Shown: positions 22,882 to 35,287, counted from the stretch's first letter. The stretch: 64,000 nucleotides of DNA from Magnolia sinica (GCF_029962835.1 NC_080573.1:93057501-93121500), one strand, 5' to 3'. Notes: generated by a model not told the origin, from the letters alone. Program-made: numbers and translations.

Positions 22882-24940
22882 GTTGCATAAACAAGGCTCA
22901 CAGGTAAGTACCCTTCTCACCAAAATGTCAAAAGGCCCAAGTCAAAAAGTACAAGTCAATGGTCAAAAGTCAAAGCCCATTTCGAAGGCCCACTTCCAAG
23001 CCCATTTTCCAAGGCCCATGTCTCCGAGGTCCAAACCCATTTTTCAAGGCCCATTCAAAGGCCCAATTCCAAAGCCCATTTTCAAAAGCCCATTCTAAGG
23101 CCCATTCCAATAGTCCACTCCAAGGCCCCATTCCAAAGCCCATTTCAAAGGCCCATTTTCAAAGACCACCCTCCATACCCACATGTCCCTAATTCAAGCC
23201 CACCTTCACAAATCCATTCCTAAGGCCACATATTCAAATAAATGTATCTGGCCACATCAAGATCATGATGTGGGGCCCACTTAAAAAATCTCATCTATAC
23301 ATCATCCACAAAAGTGACCAACCATCAAAGTCTATACCATCAAAGCACTCAAGTGGCCCCCAAATCACCCATCCAATGGTCTAGATCATTCAAATTTTAA
23401 AACCAAAAAAAAAAAAGAAAAAAAAATTTCTCTAGATAAAAGGTGGGGCTCCTTTCTTATCACACCCCACTCTAACCAAACCAAAAAAAATACAATAAAC
23501 AAATGAAAAATGAAAAAATAAGCCAACTTTTGGCCCGAAAATAACAAGTCAAACAAGATCTAACAGTTAAGATCTAATTAAAACGGATCAACAGCCCCGA
23601 TCATGGCCCTCCCAAAACCCATGAACAGGTCCGACCCATTAATAACTCCTCAAATAAATGGTCCAATAAAATCCAGCAGGAATCCATTGATCAAGATTCC
23701 CTGAAAATGAGGAAGGAAGAAAATACAAAAATACAAGCCAAAAATCAATAGAAAAAACTCCACCAAAGAGCTTCCAGGGACCACAATGGAGTCCCTAGAC
23801 GTCCAAAATCCGATTTCAAATAAGGGAGGAGAAGCCACCATCTGGACCGATGCACACAACGGACCAGCGGGCAAAATGACGGACCGGCGGTAATCGGACT
23901 GCCGTCGCCGGCAATCCACGACTGCCACCCCCAACCAAAAGCGCATGGGACAGCGTGCCTGCCCCCATGATAAGATGAAGTGATCGGTCCTTCCTTTGGT
24001 CCGCTGGGTAACAACCAAGAAAAAATGAAAAAAGAAAGGAAAAAAATTAAAAAACTGAACGACGATGCCCACCCGCGAAATCGAACGAACGTTTTCCAAA
24101 AAAATCCAAAAGTTATATTTTCAAATAAGATCCCCAAGGAGTCTAACTTCGAAGAGGATAGCTTTCAAATAAAAAAGGTTTTCAAAAAATGCACGCGACA
24201 CGTAGTACACTGAGGAATCTTCCATATTCTCCAGTTGCGGTCAGTGCAAACAGCTAAATAAGATTCGGTCTCCCCCGGTTTCCCCGGAGGATAATCGAAT
24301 TCGTACATGATACATGTACAATTGGCCTGATCTTTATATCTAGACAGTCGTACGAATGCTAGTAGAAATGAATGGATCTATCTCTAGAAAGAATAATCAA
24401 ACTCAAAGTGATAACAATTCATTGTAACCAAAGTATCAGAATCTGAAGATTGCATGGCAAAAGATTACCTGCACATACCTAGTTCGGGATGTTTGCAAAA
24501 TTTGATCGAGTCCAAGTCAGCGTAATGAGTTCCCCGTAAGGCCACACCAACGCACAAGGTAGCTAACCACTTTCACGATCAAATGGATCGAATACTCCTA
24601 AGGTGATTATGTAGCAAAGGAACGATAGACCTAACAATATGGGAATCCTCGTAAAGTCACACCAACGCACAAAGGCCCTACTTTCAGACTTACCCTCTAA
24701 TGCTATTAACAATCTGACATGAAAGGGTTGTGATTGGTGACCCGTAAAGCCGTGACAAATGTGCATGGGATAATCACAATGTTTCCCTCAACCCTCCTGA
24801 TATGTGCAAGTTATTTTTCTCCAAACAGTCAGCTGACAATGATACAATGGTAGGCAACAGATTAGAATCACTATCCTTTCTAACCAGAAGGGTGGGGTGT
24901 CCACTCACTTTAACCTTAGGTTGCCCATAACCTCGGTCAA
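22882..24940. other. Long non-coding stretch before the 3' LTR
   Basis: No gene seen on either strand. From about 22970 to 23165 there is a degenerate repeat of AAGGCCCATTTCC-type words (roughly 13-20 bp, about 13 copies). From 23400 to 24120 the plus strand is A/AAG-rich, so minus-strand frames are Phe/Leu-rich artefacts. The stretch 24230-24940 has no recognised pattern. Probably the tail of the Tat/Ogre element, upstream of any promoter for antisense gene 1. Confidence 0.5.
22970..23165. repeat. Degenerate AAGGCCCATTTCC tandem repeat
   Basis: About 13 imperfect copies of an (A)AGGCCCA(TT)TTCC word, directly 5' of the antisense PMD gene start (22881), so possibly in its promoter region. 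It resembles the 14-bp CGGCCCATT array in the solo LTR but has a different period, so common origin is doubtful. Confidence 0.7.
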
Positions 24941-24951
24941 ATAGGGGCATC
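24941..24951 (+). other. Polypurine-type tract before the 3' LTR
   Basis: AATAGGGGCATC directly precedes the 3' LTR (TGTAGACACC). A GGGGCAT(C) tract at this place is usual for Tat-lineage elements and would prime plus-strand DNA synthesis. Confidence 0.7.
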
Positions 24952-26394
24952 TGTAGACACCCCACCCAGGCTAGAATCTTGAGAAAGCTAAGGCAATCCA
25001 GGGACCATGATAATATCCTAAACCAAACCCTAATCCCAACTTGAACCTAACCCAAAACCCCGACCCAAAATCTCGAACTTCCAATCCGTAACCTGAAATC
25101 TCAATCCAAATCATTCAATCCACATACAGCCCCCGCCTATACCCTATACCCTGACCAGAACCCTTTACCCAAACCTTAGTCCACCTATTTGAACCCCAAA
25201 ACCCGAAAAGGGGGACTATCGAATGAACCAGTGCATCAAACAAGCCCACACACTTGAGCTCGGCCCAAGCCCTTACTACTGTCGGCGGTAGTCAAACTAC
25301 TGCCCGGCAGTACTTGGAGTACCGCCGTGCGTGGCCCGGGTGTGGATTTCTGGAGACAGCTGTCCCAGCATCTGAAAGTCAACTTTCTTCAGAAATTACC
25401 CTCCCATCCAACTTTTTTTACCATTTTTACCAATCCCAATAGCCAATGAGAGTGCGCCACGTGGCGTCTCCCTCCCCTCAACCAATCACCACTTGTCACA
25501 TCAACATTTACCCTTCTCAAACCCAAAAATTACCAAAAGACCATTGGAGAAGGCTATAAATAGCCCTCTCCTCTTCAAATTTTAAAAAAAGACAACTCTT
25601 GACTTCCAAGCTTAAGTGAGAAAGAGAGAAAGAGAGAGGGAGAGAGTGAGGGTGAAGAGGTGCTCCTAAGCCTTCAAGTTCAGATTTTTTAGCTCCTCCT
25701 TAGCCTTGTCCGGACCTCCCTAACTCGGCAAGCCTAGCATAGATTAATCATGGCGTAGTTCATGTCTTATCCTACTCAAGATCAAGACAAAGATTCTTCT
25801 ACTTTATGCAAGCATTCACCATGACATCTATTCCCTTCTCAACCCCCTTGCTCCTCTAGATCTCTAGTGAACGTATGCTCCGTGACTTGCCGTACATCAG
25901 ATCCTGTCACATTAGAAATTCCTAGTGATTTAGTCAACTCTTCTTTACCTTCTTTACATAAGCATCATCACATCTACCTTCTAGACATGCCGTTGGATGT
26001 ATGCTCTGTGGCTTGCCGAAATCTCAGATCTTACCGCATCATAAATCCACGTGTGCCTAGTCCTACTTTGACCACATCATTCATCCCTTGAGATTTTCGT
26101 ACCATACCAAGTAGAGACTGTACATTTATACAAGCAGAGAGGGTGCCTAACACCTTCCCTCTTTGTAACTGAGGTCCCTTACCCGGAATCCTGGATCGTA
26201 GACTAGGAGTCAATCTAAGGTAGGAGAGACTTCGGATTTCTCCAACCTTACATATTTCGCGGGTTCTAGCTGACTGCGAGATTCTGAGATTAATTGGCTA
26301 GTGGCAACTCTAACATCCACAAATCAGCTTAATCACCCCCACCACCAAAACATAACATACAAACCAGCATGGGCGCCGATTTTCTATGTCTACA
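24952..26394 (+). repeat. 3' LTR of the Tat/Ogre-like element
   Basis: 1443 bp, matching 2161-3586 along its length and ending TGTCTACA. It carries TATAAATA at 25555-25562 and the same AG-rich leader. The right flank CGGTG pairs with TGGTG on the left. Differences from the 5' LTR are mostly C/T and G/A changes, as expected for methylated old repeats. Confidence 0.9.
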
Positions 26395-27076
26395 CGGTGC
26401 TAAGGATGCCCACCATTAAAACCTTCATAGGGTCCATCATGTCATTTATTTTCCATCCAACTTATTGATATGGTCAAATACACCTGGATGAAGTGAAAAA
26501 ATAAATATCATCCTGATCCATAACTTTTGTCGTCCCTCATAATTTTTCATCGGTAGGAATTTAATCCCCACTACGTGGTCCATTTAATCCTTTAATCCAC
26601 GTTATTTTTTGTCCAGCATTCTAAAATGATATGGAAAAATGGATTAAGGGTGTGTATAGAACTCATACATTACAGTGCCCTGCAGCCACCCTCAGTGGCC
26701 CACGAGGCCTCCGCCAGTCTTGAGCTCGGAACAAGTGGGGGTAGTACCTAATCCACGCCGACCGAGATGTGGTTCACAAATCCAACCCATCCATTATGTG
26801 TGTCCCACTTGGATGAGGGGTCAGACCAAGTTTCAGATGCATCCAAATTTTGGGTGGGCCCCACCAAGTGATTTTATATGTTTTAGGCATGTATTCACAT
26901 GATTTTAGATAGTATGGCCCACCTGAGTTCCGTATATGGCTGATTTTTGGGATATCCCATAATTTAAAGGGGACCCATCAAATGCACAGTGTTGATTTTC
27001 GACACACATCATGGTGAGGCCCACACAGCTTGACCTCATGGGAAGTTCCCATGAGCTTGACCGCATAGAACCATTT

Positions 27077-27091
27077 ATATATATATATATA
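27077..27091. repeat. (AT)n between two TIR elements
   Basis: A short TATATATATATA tract separates the outer TIR element (ends 27076) from the next MITE (starts 27092). Both seem to have used this AT-rich site. Confidence 0.85.
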
Positions 27092-27741
27092 GGGTTGAAA
27101 GTTGGGCGGGTTCAACTCGACCGACCCGTGACTAGCCTGACATTGGGTTGGGCATGGGCATGATGTATTGGGTTAGGTCTCGGGTTTGGGCATATAAACA
27201 CTAACCTGATAAAACTTGGGTTGGACTCGAGTTGAGGTCTCAAGTTGCCTGACCCAACCTAAACCCGATCAATATATAAGTTCCATATAAATTAATTATA
27301 ATTGAGTGCGGATCATCTGTGTTGAAGGCACAAGAAATTCCAATGTCGTTGGGTTTCATTGGTCCACGTCATTTTCGATGACTCAAGCTAACAAGATATG
27401 CCAGATTTCTCTCTCCCAAATAGATTGTTTGATACACAATACAACTTTTAAAGGAGTGGTTGTCCTATATTTTAGCTCGTTTGAACTTCTTTACTATAAA
27501 TAACTACATATATAATTAATAAAATTGTAGGTACAAAAAAAAGACGTATATTGAAAATATAATAAACTAATGTAATAATGAAAATATTAGTATATATCTA
27601 CCTGACCAACCCAACTGAGCACACTTGGGTTGGGCTTGGGTTGAGAATTCTAACTAGAAGTTGGGTTAGGGTTAAGGTATAGGAACCTTGGGTTGGGCTA
27701 GGGTTGAGCACCAACCCGACCTAACCTGCCCGACTTTCAAC

Positions 27742-27743
<2 letters not shown>
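27092..27743. mobile_element. MITE with GGGTTGAAAGTTGGGC inverted repeats
   Basis: The left end GGGTTGAAAGTTGGGCGGGTT is the inverse of the right end, which reads CCTGCCCGACTTTCAACCC. About 650 bp. Both sub-termini are rich in GGGTTGGG-type words (left as GGGTTGGGC, right as CTTGGGTTGGGCTAGGG), and the centre is AT-rich and non-coding. The end sequence and GGGTTGG-rich sub-termini resemble plant hAT-type MITEs. I could not confirm an 8-bp duplication because both flanks are simple repeats. Confidence 0.7.

Positions 27744-27772
<29 letters not shown>
27744..27772. repeat. (AC)n microsatellite
   Basis: About 14 AC units directly at the right end of the preceding MITE and just before the next TIR element. 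Confidence 0.95.
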
Positions 27773-27774
<2 letters not shown>

Positions 27775-27775
<1 letters not shown>

Positions 27776-29612
27776 AGTAATGCTCACACACAACTAGTTG
27801 GATGGCCCAACTAGTTTGAATTAATTGATGCTAATTAATGTTGAGAGAGAGAGATAGGACTTTGTTTCAAGTTGCCTTTCATACAGGTGTTTCAAAATGG
27901 CCATTGGCTTGGGTGGGTCCTATTGTAGTGCTAATGTAAAATTCACCCGACCATCACGTGTGTCATCCCATGTTAGACTTAGGAACTAAAAAATCAACCC
28001 CATCGGTGGTTCAGGTGGACTGCACAACTGGAAACAATGTGCTGAAAAATCTCACGCTCCAAAATGGTTCATTTGATGAGGCCCACTTGAATCACGTGTG
28101 GATCTTATTTTTGGGTCCCTCACCTAGCCTTTGCTGTCGCATTTATGGTTGGAGTGAATTTCACATAATTATGATTAGGGGGTCCTGTAAAAATCAAAGG
28201 CGAACATCTCTACTTTAAATTTTCTATTGGTGTGGCTCACCTGAATTACGAGTCTGCAATATCTTTTGGCTCTATACTCACAATGAGATTACACATCTAA
28301 TGGTTGGAGTGGAACTTACATACATGACACGGTGGGCCATATCAAAAATCAAGGTTGGCTTGATCTCATGTTGTTAAACTTCTTCCGATTCCCTAGAGAA
28401 AAAGTGTGTTCCCAAAAAAGTGAGGGCAGATTAGCTGCAACATGTTCTCACGCAGTACTGTGCATCCCTTACCCTAAGCCTACCTTCATATACATATTGT
28501 ATATTCATGCTTTACATCCATATTTTCAGCTCATGATAGGACATAATTCAAAAAATGAAGTAGATAAAATTCTCAAGTGGACCACAACACAAAAACTATG
28601 GTGATTGGCCATTAAAAACATTTTGTGGTCCAAAAGTTTTGGATCAAGCTGAAATTTGTTTTTTATTTTTATTTTACTTCATCAAGGTCTTTGTGACCTT
28701 TTCAAAAAGTTGGGTGCCAGTAAAAATTACGGTGGGCCCTAGGAAATTTTTGATGGTAAGACTTCAATATCCACTATTTCCTATGGTGTGGACCACTTGA
28801 GATTTATAGCTGCTTCATTTTCTGATTAATGTTCTAAAATGAATTGAAAAAACCAATGGACAACATGGATATATAATTCCTACATCAAGGCGGGTGACAT
28901 GATAGGGACGATATGTGTTGCATGAGAAAGGAGCCGCACTTAATCCACTCTTCTTCTTCTTTTTCTAATAGGGCCCTTTTTTCTTATAAGTGAAGCCAAA
29001 ATAAGCATAACGGTGGAAGAGGAATGCCTAACCTTATTTTTATTGGGCCAACGTGTTGTCGTGATGTGCATGTGAGATCCACCATGATCATCAGACGTGT
29101 CATCTCATTCCATGTTTGAAGACAAAATATCATACTGACTTTTGATCCAGGTAGGCCACACCAATAGAACAGTAGAGGGAGAGACGTTTATCTTTGATTT
29201 TTACAAGACCCTCAATTATGAGTAAGTGAAATCTACTCCCATCATTAGATGCCACACTAAAGGTAATGCATAAAACTCAAAAATTAGGCCATACTTGATT
29301 TAAGTGTGCCTCATCAAAGGAATCATTTTTTAAGGTGAGCTCTTTTTACACACTATTTATGGGGTGACACATGTGATGGTCATGGTGACTTTTACATTAA
29401 CACCATGGTGGGACCCACCCAAGCCGAAGATCATTTTAAAAAAGACCTCTTGAAAAGCTAACACGAAGCAAAGGCCCTCTCTATTAATAGTAATTAGCAT
29501 TAATTAATGCGAACCAAGTGTGTGTATATTGTATTTAAGAGAAAATTTTTATCATTAAGTGCTCAGCTAGTTGGACCAAAATGCAGTGTCCAACTAGTTG
29601 TGTGTGAGCATA
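27775..29612. mobile_element. TIR element, AACTAGTTGG family, about 1.8 kb
   Basis: The left end reads TAATGCTCACACACAACTAG and continues TTGGATGGCCC. The right end is the inverse, with CTAGTTGGACC, then GTCCAACTAGTTGTGTGTGAG and CATA at 29612. The arms continue with inverted TTAATTGATGCTAATTAATG / CATTAATTAATGC words near 27815-27840 and 29490-29510, so the inverted repeat is imperfect but about 100 bp. The interior is non-coding: phrases such as GTGGGCC..TCA and short open frames without motifs. The right end of another copy lies at 1651-1692. Superfamily not determined. Confidence 0.6.
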
Positions 29613-31131
29613 TATATATATATAGCACCCCATGAAACCTCTAGGGCCCAACTTTTACTTTGATCCAAAACTTGGGTGGGCCCTGAAAAAAGAAAACAGT
29701 TTTCTCCCTTGATTTGCGTCTCTCTTTGCTATGGCCCACCAAAGTTTTAGATCAGGGTGAAATTTGGTCCCTTGCGGTTTCATGGGATGGCGCATCACAT
29801 GGACCATTTGGATTAGATGCCCATGACACGTGTGCAAAGGTGCGCATGTGCGCAGGTGAGCATGCCTAGGGGGGGAATTGGTACTATAAGGTCAACCTCA
29901 TGGGAACTTCCCATGAGGTAGAGTTGTGTGGGCCCCATCGTGATGTGTGTCAAACATCTACCCCATTAGTCAGATGCACCAATCCATGGTGGGCCATGGG
30001 CTTAAAAATTAAGTCAATCCATGACTTGGGTGGGCCACACCACATACAATAGTTGAGAGGGGTTACCCTCCCATTAAAACATTCATAATCATTCATTGGG
30101 ACTACCGAGATGTGGTTCACAATTCTAGACCATCCACTGTGTGTCCCACTTATATGAAGGGTCAGACCAAGTTTTTGCCACATCCAAAACTCAGTTGGGC
30201 CCCACCAAATACTTTTATATATTTTAAGCATGTCTTCACATGATTTTAGATGGTATGGCCAACCTATCTCATGAGAACTTCTCATGAGGTCGAGCTGTGT
30301 GGGCCCCACCATGATATGTGTTGAACATCAACACTATGCATTTGATGGGTCCCTTTTAAGTTATGGGACATCCCAAAACTCAACCGTATACGGAACTCAA
30401 GTGGGCCATACCATCTAAAACTATGTGAAGACATGACTAAAATATATAAAAGCGCTTGGTGGTGGCACCTGAGTTTTTAATGCGACTGAAACTTGGTCTG
30501 ACTCCTCATCCAAGTGGGACACATACAATGAATGGGATAGATCTATGAACCACATCTCGGTGGGCCCAATAAATGATTATGAATTTTTTAATGGGAGGAT
30601 AACCTCTCTCTACTGTTGTATGTGTCCCACCCAAGTCATGGATTTACTTGATTTTCAAGCCCGTGGCCCACCATGGAATGGTGCATCTGACTAAATGGTG
30701 TTGATGCTTGACCCACATCAGAGTGGAGCCCACACACACACACACAGAGGAATGCTCACCTGCACACCTTCTTAGGTGAGCACCTTTGCACACATGTCTT
30801 AAGTACAAAATCTAAATCGTCCATGTGATGTGGCACCCCTTGAAACTCCATGGGCCCAATTTCTAGCTTGATGGGCCATAGTAAAGAGATGCAAATTAAG
30901 GGAGGAAATTTTTTCCTTTTTTGGCCCACCAAAGTTTTGTATCGGGCTAAAAGTTGGGCTTGTAAGGTTTTAAGGAGTGCCACATCACATGGACCATTCA
31001 GATTTTGTGCCTAAGAAACTTGTGCAAAGGTGCACATGAATACTCACATGAGAAGGTGGGCATATTAGCATTTATTTATAATGTGTGTTTGTGTGTGTGG
31101 AAATGGTACCATGAGGTTGACCTCATGGAAA
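29613..31131. other. Non-coding MITE-like mosaic
   Basis: No gene. Sequences of the outer-TIR family recur here: CTCATGGGAACTTCCCATGAG at 29891-29911, CTCATGAGAACTTCTCATGAGG at about 30268-30290, and TCAACTTCATGG-like repeats. Several of these are self-complementary. A CACACACACAC tract lies at about 30731-30745. I cannot close a complete element with target duplication here, so only a remnant mosaic is claimed. Confidence 0.45.
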
Positions 31132-31240
31132 CTTGCTCATTCATCTGCCCATATGCTTAGTGTAACGGATAACTTGCTCATTCATCTGCCCATATGCTTA
31201 GTGTAATGGATACCTTGCTCATTCATCTACCCATATGCAT
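31132..31240. repeat. 41-bp tandem repeat, 2.5 units
   Basis: The unit AACTTGCTCATTCATCTGCC + CATATGCTTAGTGTAACGGAT occurs at about 31132-31172, again with one change (TAATGGAT) at 31173-31213, and a partial third unit follows. It starts at the junction between MITE-like sequence and the truncated LTR fragment. Confidence 0.85.
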
Positions 31241-32179
31241 CATGTGCGTGTCTGTCTTGGAATTACGATTGGTCGTAGCATACGCCTTTTCAGCTTTAGG
31301 TACTTGGGGAACCTGTACAAGATAGGGTCGCCATGCATGATTGCATGGTACGCGCATGATTTATCATGACTTAGGTAGTGTGATTCATGCATTATGCATT
31401 ATGTGTGACACATTGCATCTACTCTTTAGTGACACCAGGGAGGTAGTCACGTAGCCTTGTTGTGGCTGGTAAATGATTTTATAGACACCAGAAACGATTA
31501 AGGTTACAGGACGTCACATGCATCCTTGGGTGAAAGTACCTAAACCCTATGGTACCAGTAGGATACTCCAACATTTAAACTGAGTGGATTCATGAATGCA
31601 CAATGGCTAGATACTAGTAGGTTGTGTCTCCTATTATATCAGTGTTGGTTGGAATGGGGTTTGACCTTACCTGCCGAGGTGTAGAGGGCTACATAATAGG
31701 CTGAGTCTGACCAGCTCGTGAAATGGGTTCGCTATCGATGGGGTAGGTGATTTTCTGTATACTACTAATGAGGCAAATGATGAGGTCTTTTGCACTTGCT
31801 TGGTCTTACGCATGATGGGCGACAGCCAGTGCCAGAAATATATTAGACCCCAGTGATGATCCAATTGAGAACTATTCTGATATGTGGACTAGCGGAGGAT
31901 TAGCATGTTGTATTGCATCTTTAGCATATGACATTTGGTCATGTAGGCCCTTACATTGCATAGCCTGGGTATGGTTGATAACATTTATGGACTTAATAGT
32001 TTAGCCCTCCATCATTTCTGTTTACTCTGATATTTGTATACTTGACCCATGCATTACGCATACATGCACACTCTCTAAGCTTCGTAGTAAGCTTACGCAT
32101 GTTGTTTACGTGCAGGTTATACTAGATCGCAACAACATTGAGGCAAGAGTATGTGCCTGATCTTTTGGACTTTTGTTAT
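31215..32179 (+). mobile_element. Truncated plus-strand fragment of the giant-LTR family
   Basis: From about 31220 to 32179 the sequence follows the second half of solo LTR copy 1 in the same direction (CATATGCATCAT, ACTTAG..GCATGATTC, TAAACCCTATGGTACCAG, then TTACCTGCCGAGGTG, and AAGCTT..CTTACGCATG near the end). It is cut off at 32179 by the head-to-head start of the minus-strand Tekay LTR. Its left part is missing. So it is an older LTR into which the Tekay element inserted, or a rearranged border. Confidence 0.65.
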
Positions 32180-34620
32180 TGTCACGCCCCAAACTCAAAA
32201 AATGGGCTCACAAAATTTTCGATCACTGAATCTGACCCTAACAGCCTCCGTAGTGCTCCATTCTCGACTCCAGGTACTCATATGCCAAATTCTGATCCTG
32301 GGATCCTACAAGGGGGATTTTCAGTATGAACTTTTTTTTATAATACACCATAACCACAAGTATAACCAAGTCATAAAACAACATCACCACATATCCACTA
32401 TATCAAAAACTTTAAGTACAATGCGGAAAGGGAAATACAAGGTGATCAAAAAGCTCCAAAATAATCTGATGCGCGCTCTTGCCTCAGTGCTGCTGCGATC
32501 CAACATCACCTGCACGCAACGGTCATGCATAAGCTTACAAAAGCTTAGAGGTTGGTGTTTGTGGGCAAGGTGAGTGCCAAGTATGCAATATCAGAGAAAT
32601 GCAGAAATATGTTGGTAAATCCATGAATACTATCAGCCGTACCAAGGTTATGCGATGCAAGGCATGAATGCTTATCGGCCATACCAAGGCCATGCGATGA
32701 GAGGCCTATATAGGAGAATGTCATATGCGAGATGTAATGCAAGCATGACAGTCCTCATCAAGTACATATATCAGTACAGTTCTCCTCTGGAATATCACCA
32801 AGGTCTAATACACTCCACACTGCCTGCCACCTCCTTAGCCACACAGCCTAGCGAGTGGAAGAGACCACACTATCCGCCTAACCAGTAGTCTGCCAATACC
32901 TACCTGTTTCGTCGATAGCGGACCCATTTATGAGCTGGTCAAACTCAGCCTAGCTAACAACCCCCTCACTCAGGCGAATAAGGCCACACCCCCTTCCAAC
33001 TGACCTCGACACAGTGAGAGACGCGGCCGAATGGTATTCGGTACTCATGCGCTCGTGTACCCACTCGGTTTAGACGTTGGAGCATCTCCTGGTACCAAAA
33101 AGGTTCTGAAATTTTTCATCCAAGGACATCATATGTGCCTATAATACTAGAGCCAATATTTCTGATATCCAATCCGGTCATCCACGATGTGCCTGTGGAG
33201 GCCACGGCCCTGATGTCGCTAGGGCGTACAATGATCATGTCACACATATGCGAGATGCACGAGTCACACCGTCCAGTCATGTAGCAATCCTACGCGTACC
33301 GCGCGCTCATGTGGGTAACTCCTATCATTAAGTCCCATAAATAATCTGCCCAATGGCATATGCTATGATCAGTCACTACTCATATCAAGCATACATATGA
33401 TGCATATGGTATGAGTCATGAAATTATACTAAGCATGTTATAAGGTGATGAACAATCCTCACAACGAAGATGGGCCTAGACGACCTACACACAACAAGTA
33501 TGAGCCTATCAATGGGCCCTAGGGAGAGTTACAATGCGGACATTTAACCATCATTGTTCTTACAATGTAGGTGTCAAACCATCATTGCTCCCAAGGCATG
33601 GCCAGCCATAAACATCATTACATAAACCATGGTGGAATCACATATTGCAACGGACTTTATATACATCTCATTGAGCCTCAACCCATGGGCCTCAAATACA
33701 TCAAATGGGCCACATCACATGGGCCTCATATATATTAAGGTGGGCCTCGACAACAGGCCTTATACACACTAAGGTGGGCCTCACTGATGGGCCTTATATA
33801 CATTGCAATGGTCTATAACCCATTTAGAGATCATTTTAGAGCATTTCCAAAGGAATGAATCGTATTGAAAGATCATCTAGACCATATCACAAATAGCAGT
33901 GGAGATAATGATTTTTCACCGTTATAAAAATTCCAGGGCCCACCATCACGTTTATTTTCCATCCAATCTGTTAGTAAGGTCACAAAGACCTGGTTGGGAG
34001 GAAGAACAAATATCAATTTAATCCAAGACGGTTGTAGTCTAAAAAGGACTTCAATGGTAGGCGTTCATCTCTCCACTGTTTTGTGTAGTGTGGTCCACCT
34101 GATACATCTGTATCATTTTTAGTCTTAAGCCTAAGATGGGCTTGCCAATTGGATGGACAGTTTGGATACAACACATACATCAACGAGGACCCCACAAATC
34201 GGGTGCACACATCACCAAGGTGGGCTCCAGATAACCTGCTACATCATAGCAGCTATAGGGTTAGTGTGTGGTATACCTGCCAATCCAATCCCATCACAGG
34301 TGGGACCCACGTGGGGCCCACTATAACGTTTATTTTCCATCCTAACAGTTAATAAGGTCACACAGACCTAATAACAATAAATAAATAAATTTTATATTTA
34401 TCTAAAACCTCTGTACCAGAGGAATTTTAATGGTAGATGTTCAACCCACCACTGTCTCCTACCGTGTGGGCCACCTGAGCTTCTGTATACGGCTGATTTC
34501 TGGGGTGCCCCACTGTAAAAAGGGGCCCTATCAAATGCACGGTGTATTTGCAAAACCAGCATCTACTAAGTAATATTTGCCTAAAAAAATACACTTTAAA
34601 AGTCATGTAAATGTAATCTG

Positions 34621-34622
<2 letters not shown>

Positions 34623-34656
<34 letters not shown>
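34623..34656. repeat. (TA)n microsatellite in the Tekay LTR
   Basis: About 17 TA units in AT-rich sequence between MITE-like blocks. Confidence 0.95.
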
Positions 34657-34659
<3 letters not shown>

Positions 34660-35250
34660 CAGTTTTCCCATGGTTTTTCCAAGGTGGGGCTCGCATTAGG
34701 AGGATCCACTCCATCCATTAGATTTTATAGCTCATGACCGACCAAACAAGCCCAATATTCAGTATGTTTTGGTGTGTGGAAACATTAAAGTGGGTCCTAA
34801 TAGCTTTTAACAGTCAATATCGTTGTTTTCTATGATGCGGCCCACCAGATATTCGGATTGGCCTCTTTTTTTTGGCTCAACACCTAAAATGAGCTGAGAA
34901 ATAGGGTGGACGGCGTGGATTAGATCCATACATCAAGGTGGGGCCTACATGAGCTGCCCACCAGAAATTTTGAATTAATCTAATATTTTAGTTTTACTTT
35001 CCAACCTCCAGCATCCAGGGAGGTTGGACGTTAGACAGACTGGATTACCACCAACGAGGTAGGGCCCCACATGGCACTATGTACTTCTCATTGGGGTGAG
35101 TCCACATGTGTGGGACGCACCAGCCTTGGATAAAGTGGATATTTATGTATTTCCTCCAATTAGGCCCGCCTAAACAGACTGCTAGATGGGCCCACTAGAT
35201 GGTCGGCATGGATGTGAAACATATCACGAGGTGGGCCATAACATATGGGA

Positions 35251-35285
<35 letters not shown>
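35251..35285. repeat. (GA)n microsatellite in the Tekay LTR
   Basis: About 17 AG/GA units. Short open frames with Arg-Glu repeats here are artefacts of this tract. Confidence 0.95.

Positions 35286-35287
<2 letters not shown>

Larger units (their letters stand above)
2161..26394 (+). mobile_element. Tat/Ogre-like Ty3/Gypsy LTR retrotransposon, 24.2 kb with a nested LTR
   Basis: Direct LTRs begin TGT(T/A)GACACC and end TGT(T/C)TACA. They are flanked by TGGTG (2156-2160) and CGGTG (26395-26399), an aged 5-bp target duplication. Without the nested solo LTR the element is about 18.4 kb, the size of Ogre-type elements. Tat-lineage signs are the PBS TGGCGACTCCACTGGGGA, a second RNase H after the normal one, and a 7.4-kb region between integrase and 3' LTR with antisense genes. 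In the first 195 bp of the LTRs I count about 16 differences by eye, mostly transitions, so it is an old insertion. Stops and frameshifts occur throughout. Confidence 0.9.
1974..26760. mobile_element. Mutator-like MITE with 9-bp TSD, split by Ogre insertion
   Basis: The 9-bp word ACCGAGATG occurs at 1965-1973 and again at 26761-26769, flanking an inverted repeat. The left arm reads GGGCACGAATTAGGTACTAC. The right arm, on the opposite strand, reads CGGCGTGGATTAGGTACTAC, and both continue CCCCAC and on through similar sequence. A 9-bp duplication is the hallmark of Mutator-like elements. Without the retrotransposon (2161-26394 plus its duplicated site) the element is about 550 bp and non-coding, so it must have been moved by a helper elsewhere. 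It inserted into the outer TIR element. Confidence 0.75.
1739..27076. mobile_element. Outer TIR element (MITE), split by later insertions
   Basis: The left end starts AATGGTTCTATGCGGTC and continues through a GAGCTCATGGGAACTTC phrase to TGTGTGGGCCC. The right end, read on the opposite strand from 27076, gives AAATGGTTCTATGCGGTC, the same CTCATGGGAACTTC phrase and GTGTGGGCC. The inverted repeat is roughly 90 bp with few mismatches. Only 1739-1973 and 26761-27076 belong to it; everything between was inserted later. Related sequence recurs at 29870-30310. No coding capacity. The flanks are simple repeats (G run at left, AT repeat at right), so I could not define a target duplication. Confidence 0.7.

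Noticed and set aside
23650..24137. Minus-strand hydrophobic frames of 130-149 codons
   Set aside because: Complement of A-rich sequence before the 3' LTR, no motif, overlapping in different frames.
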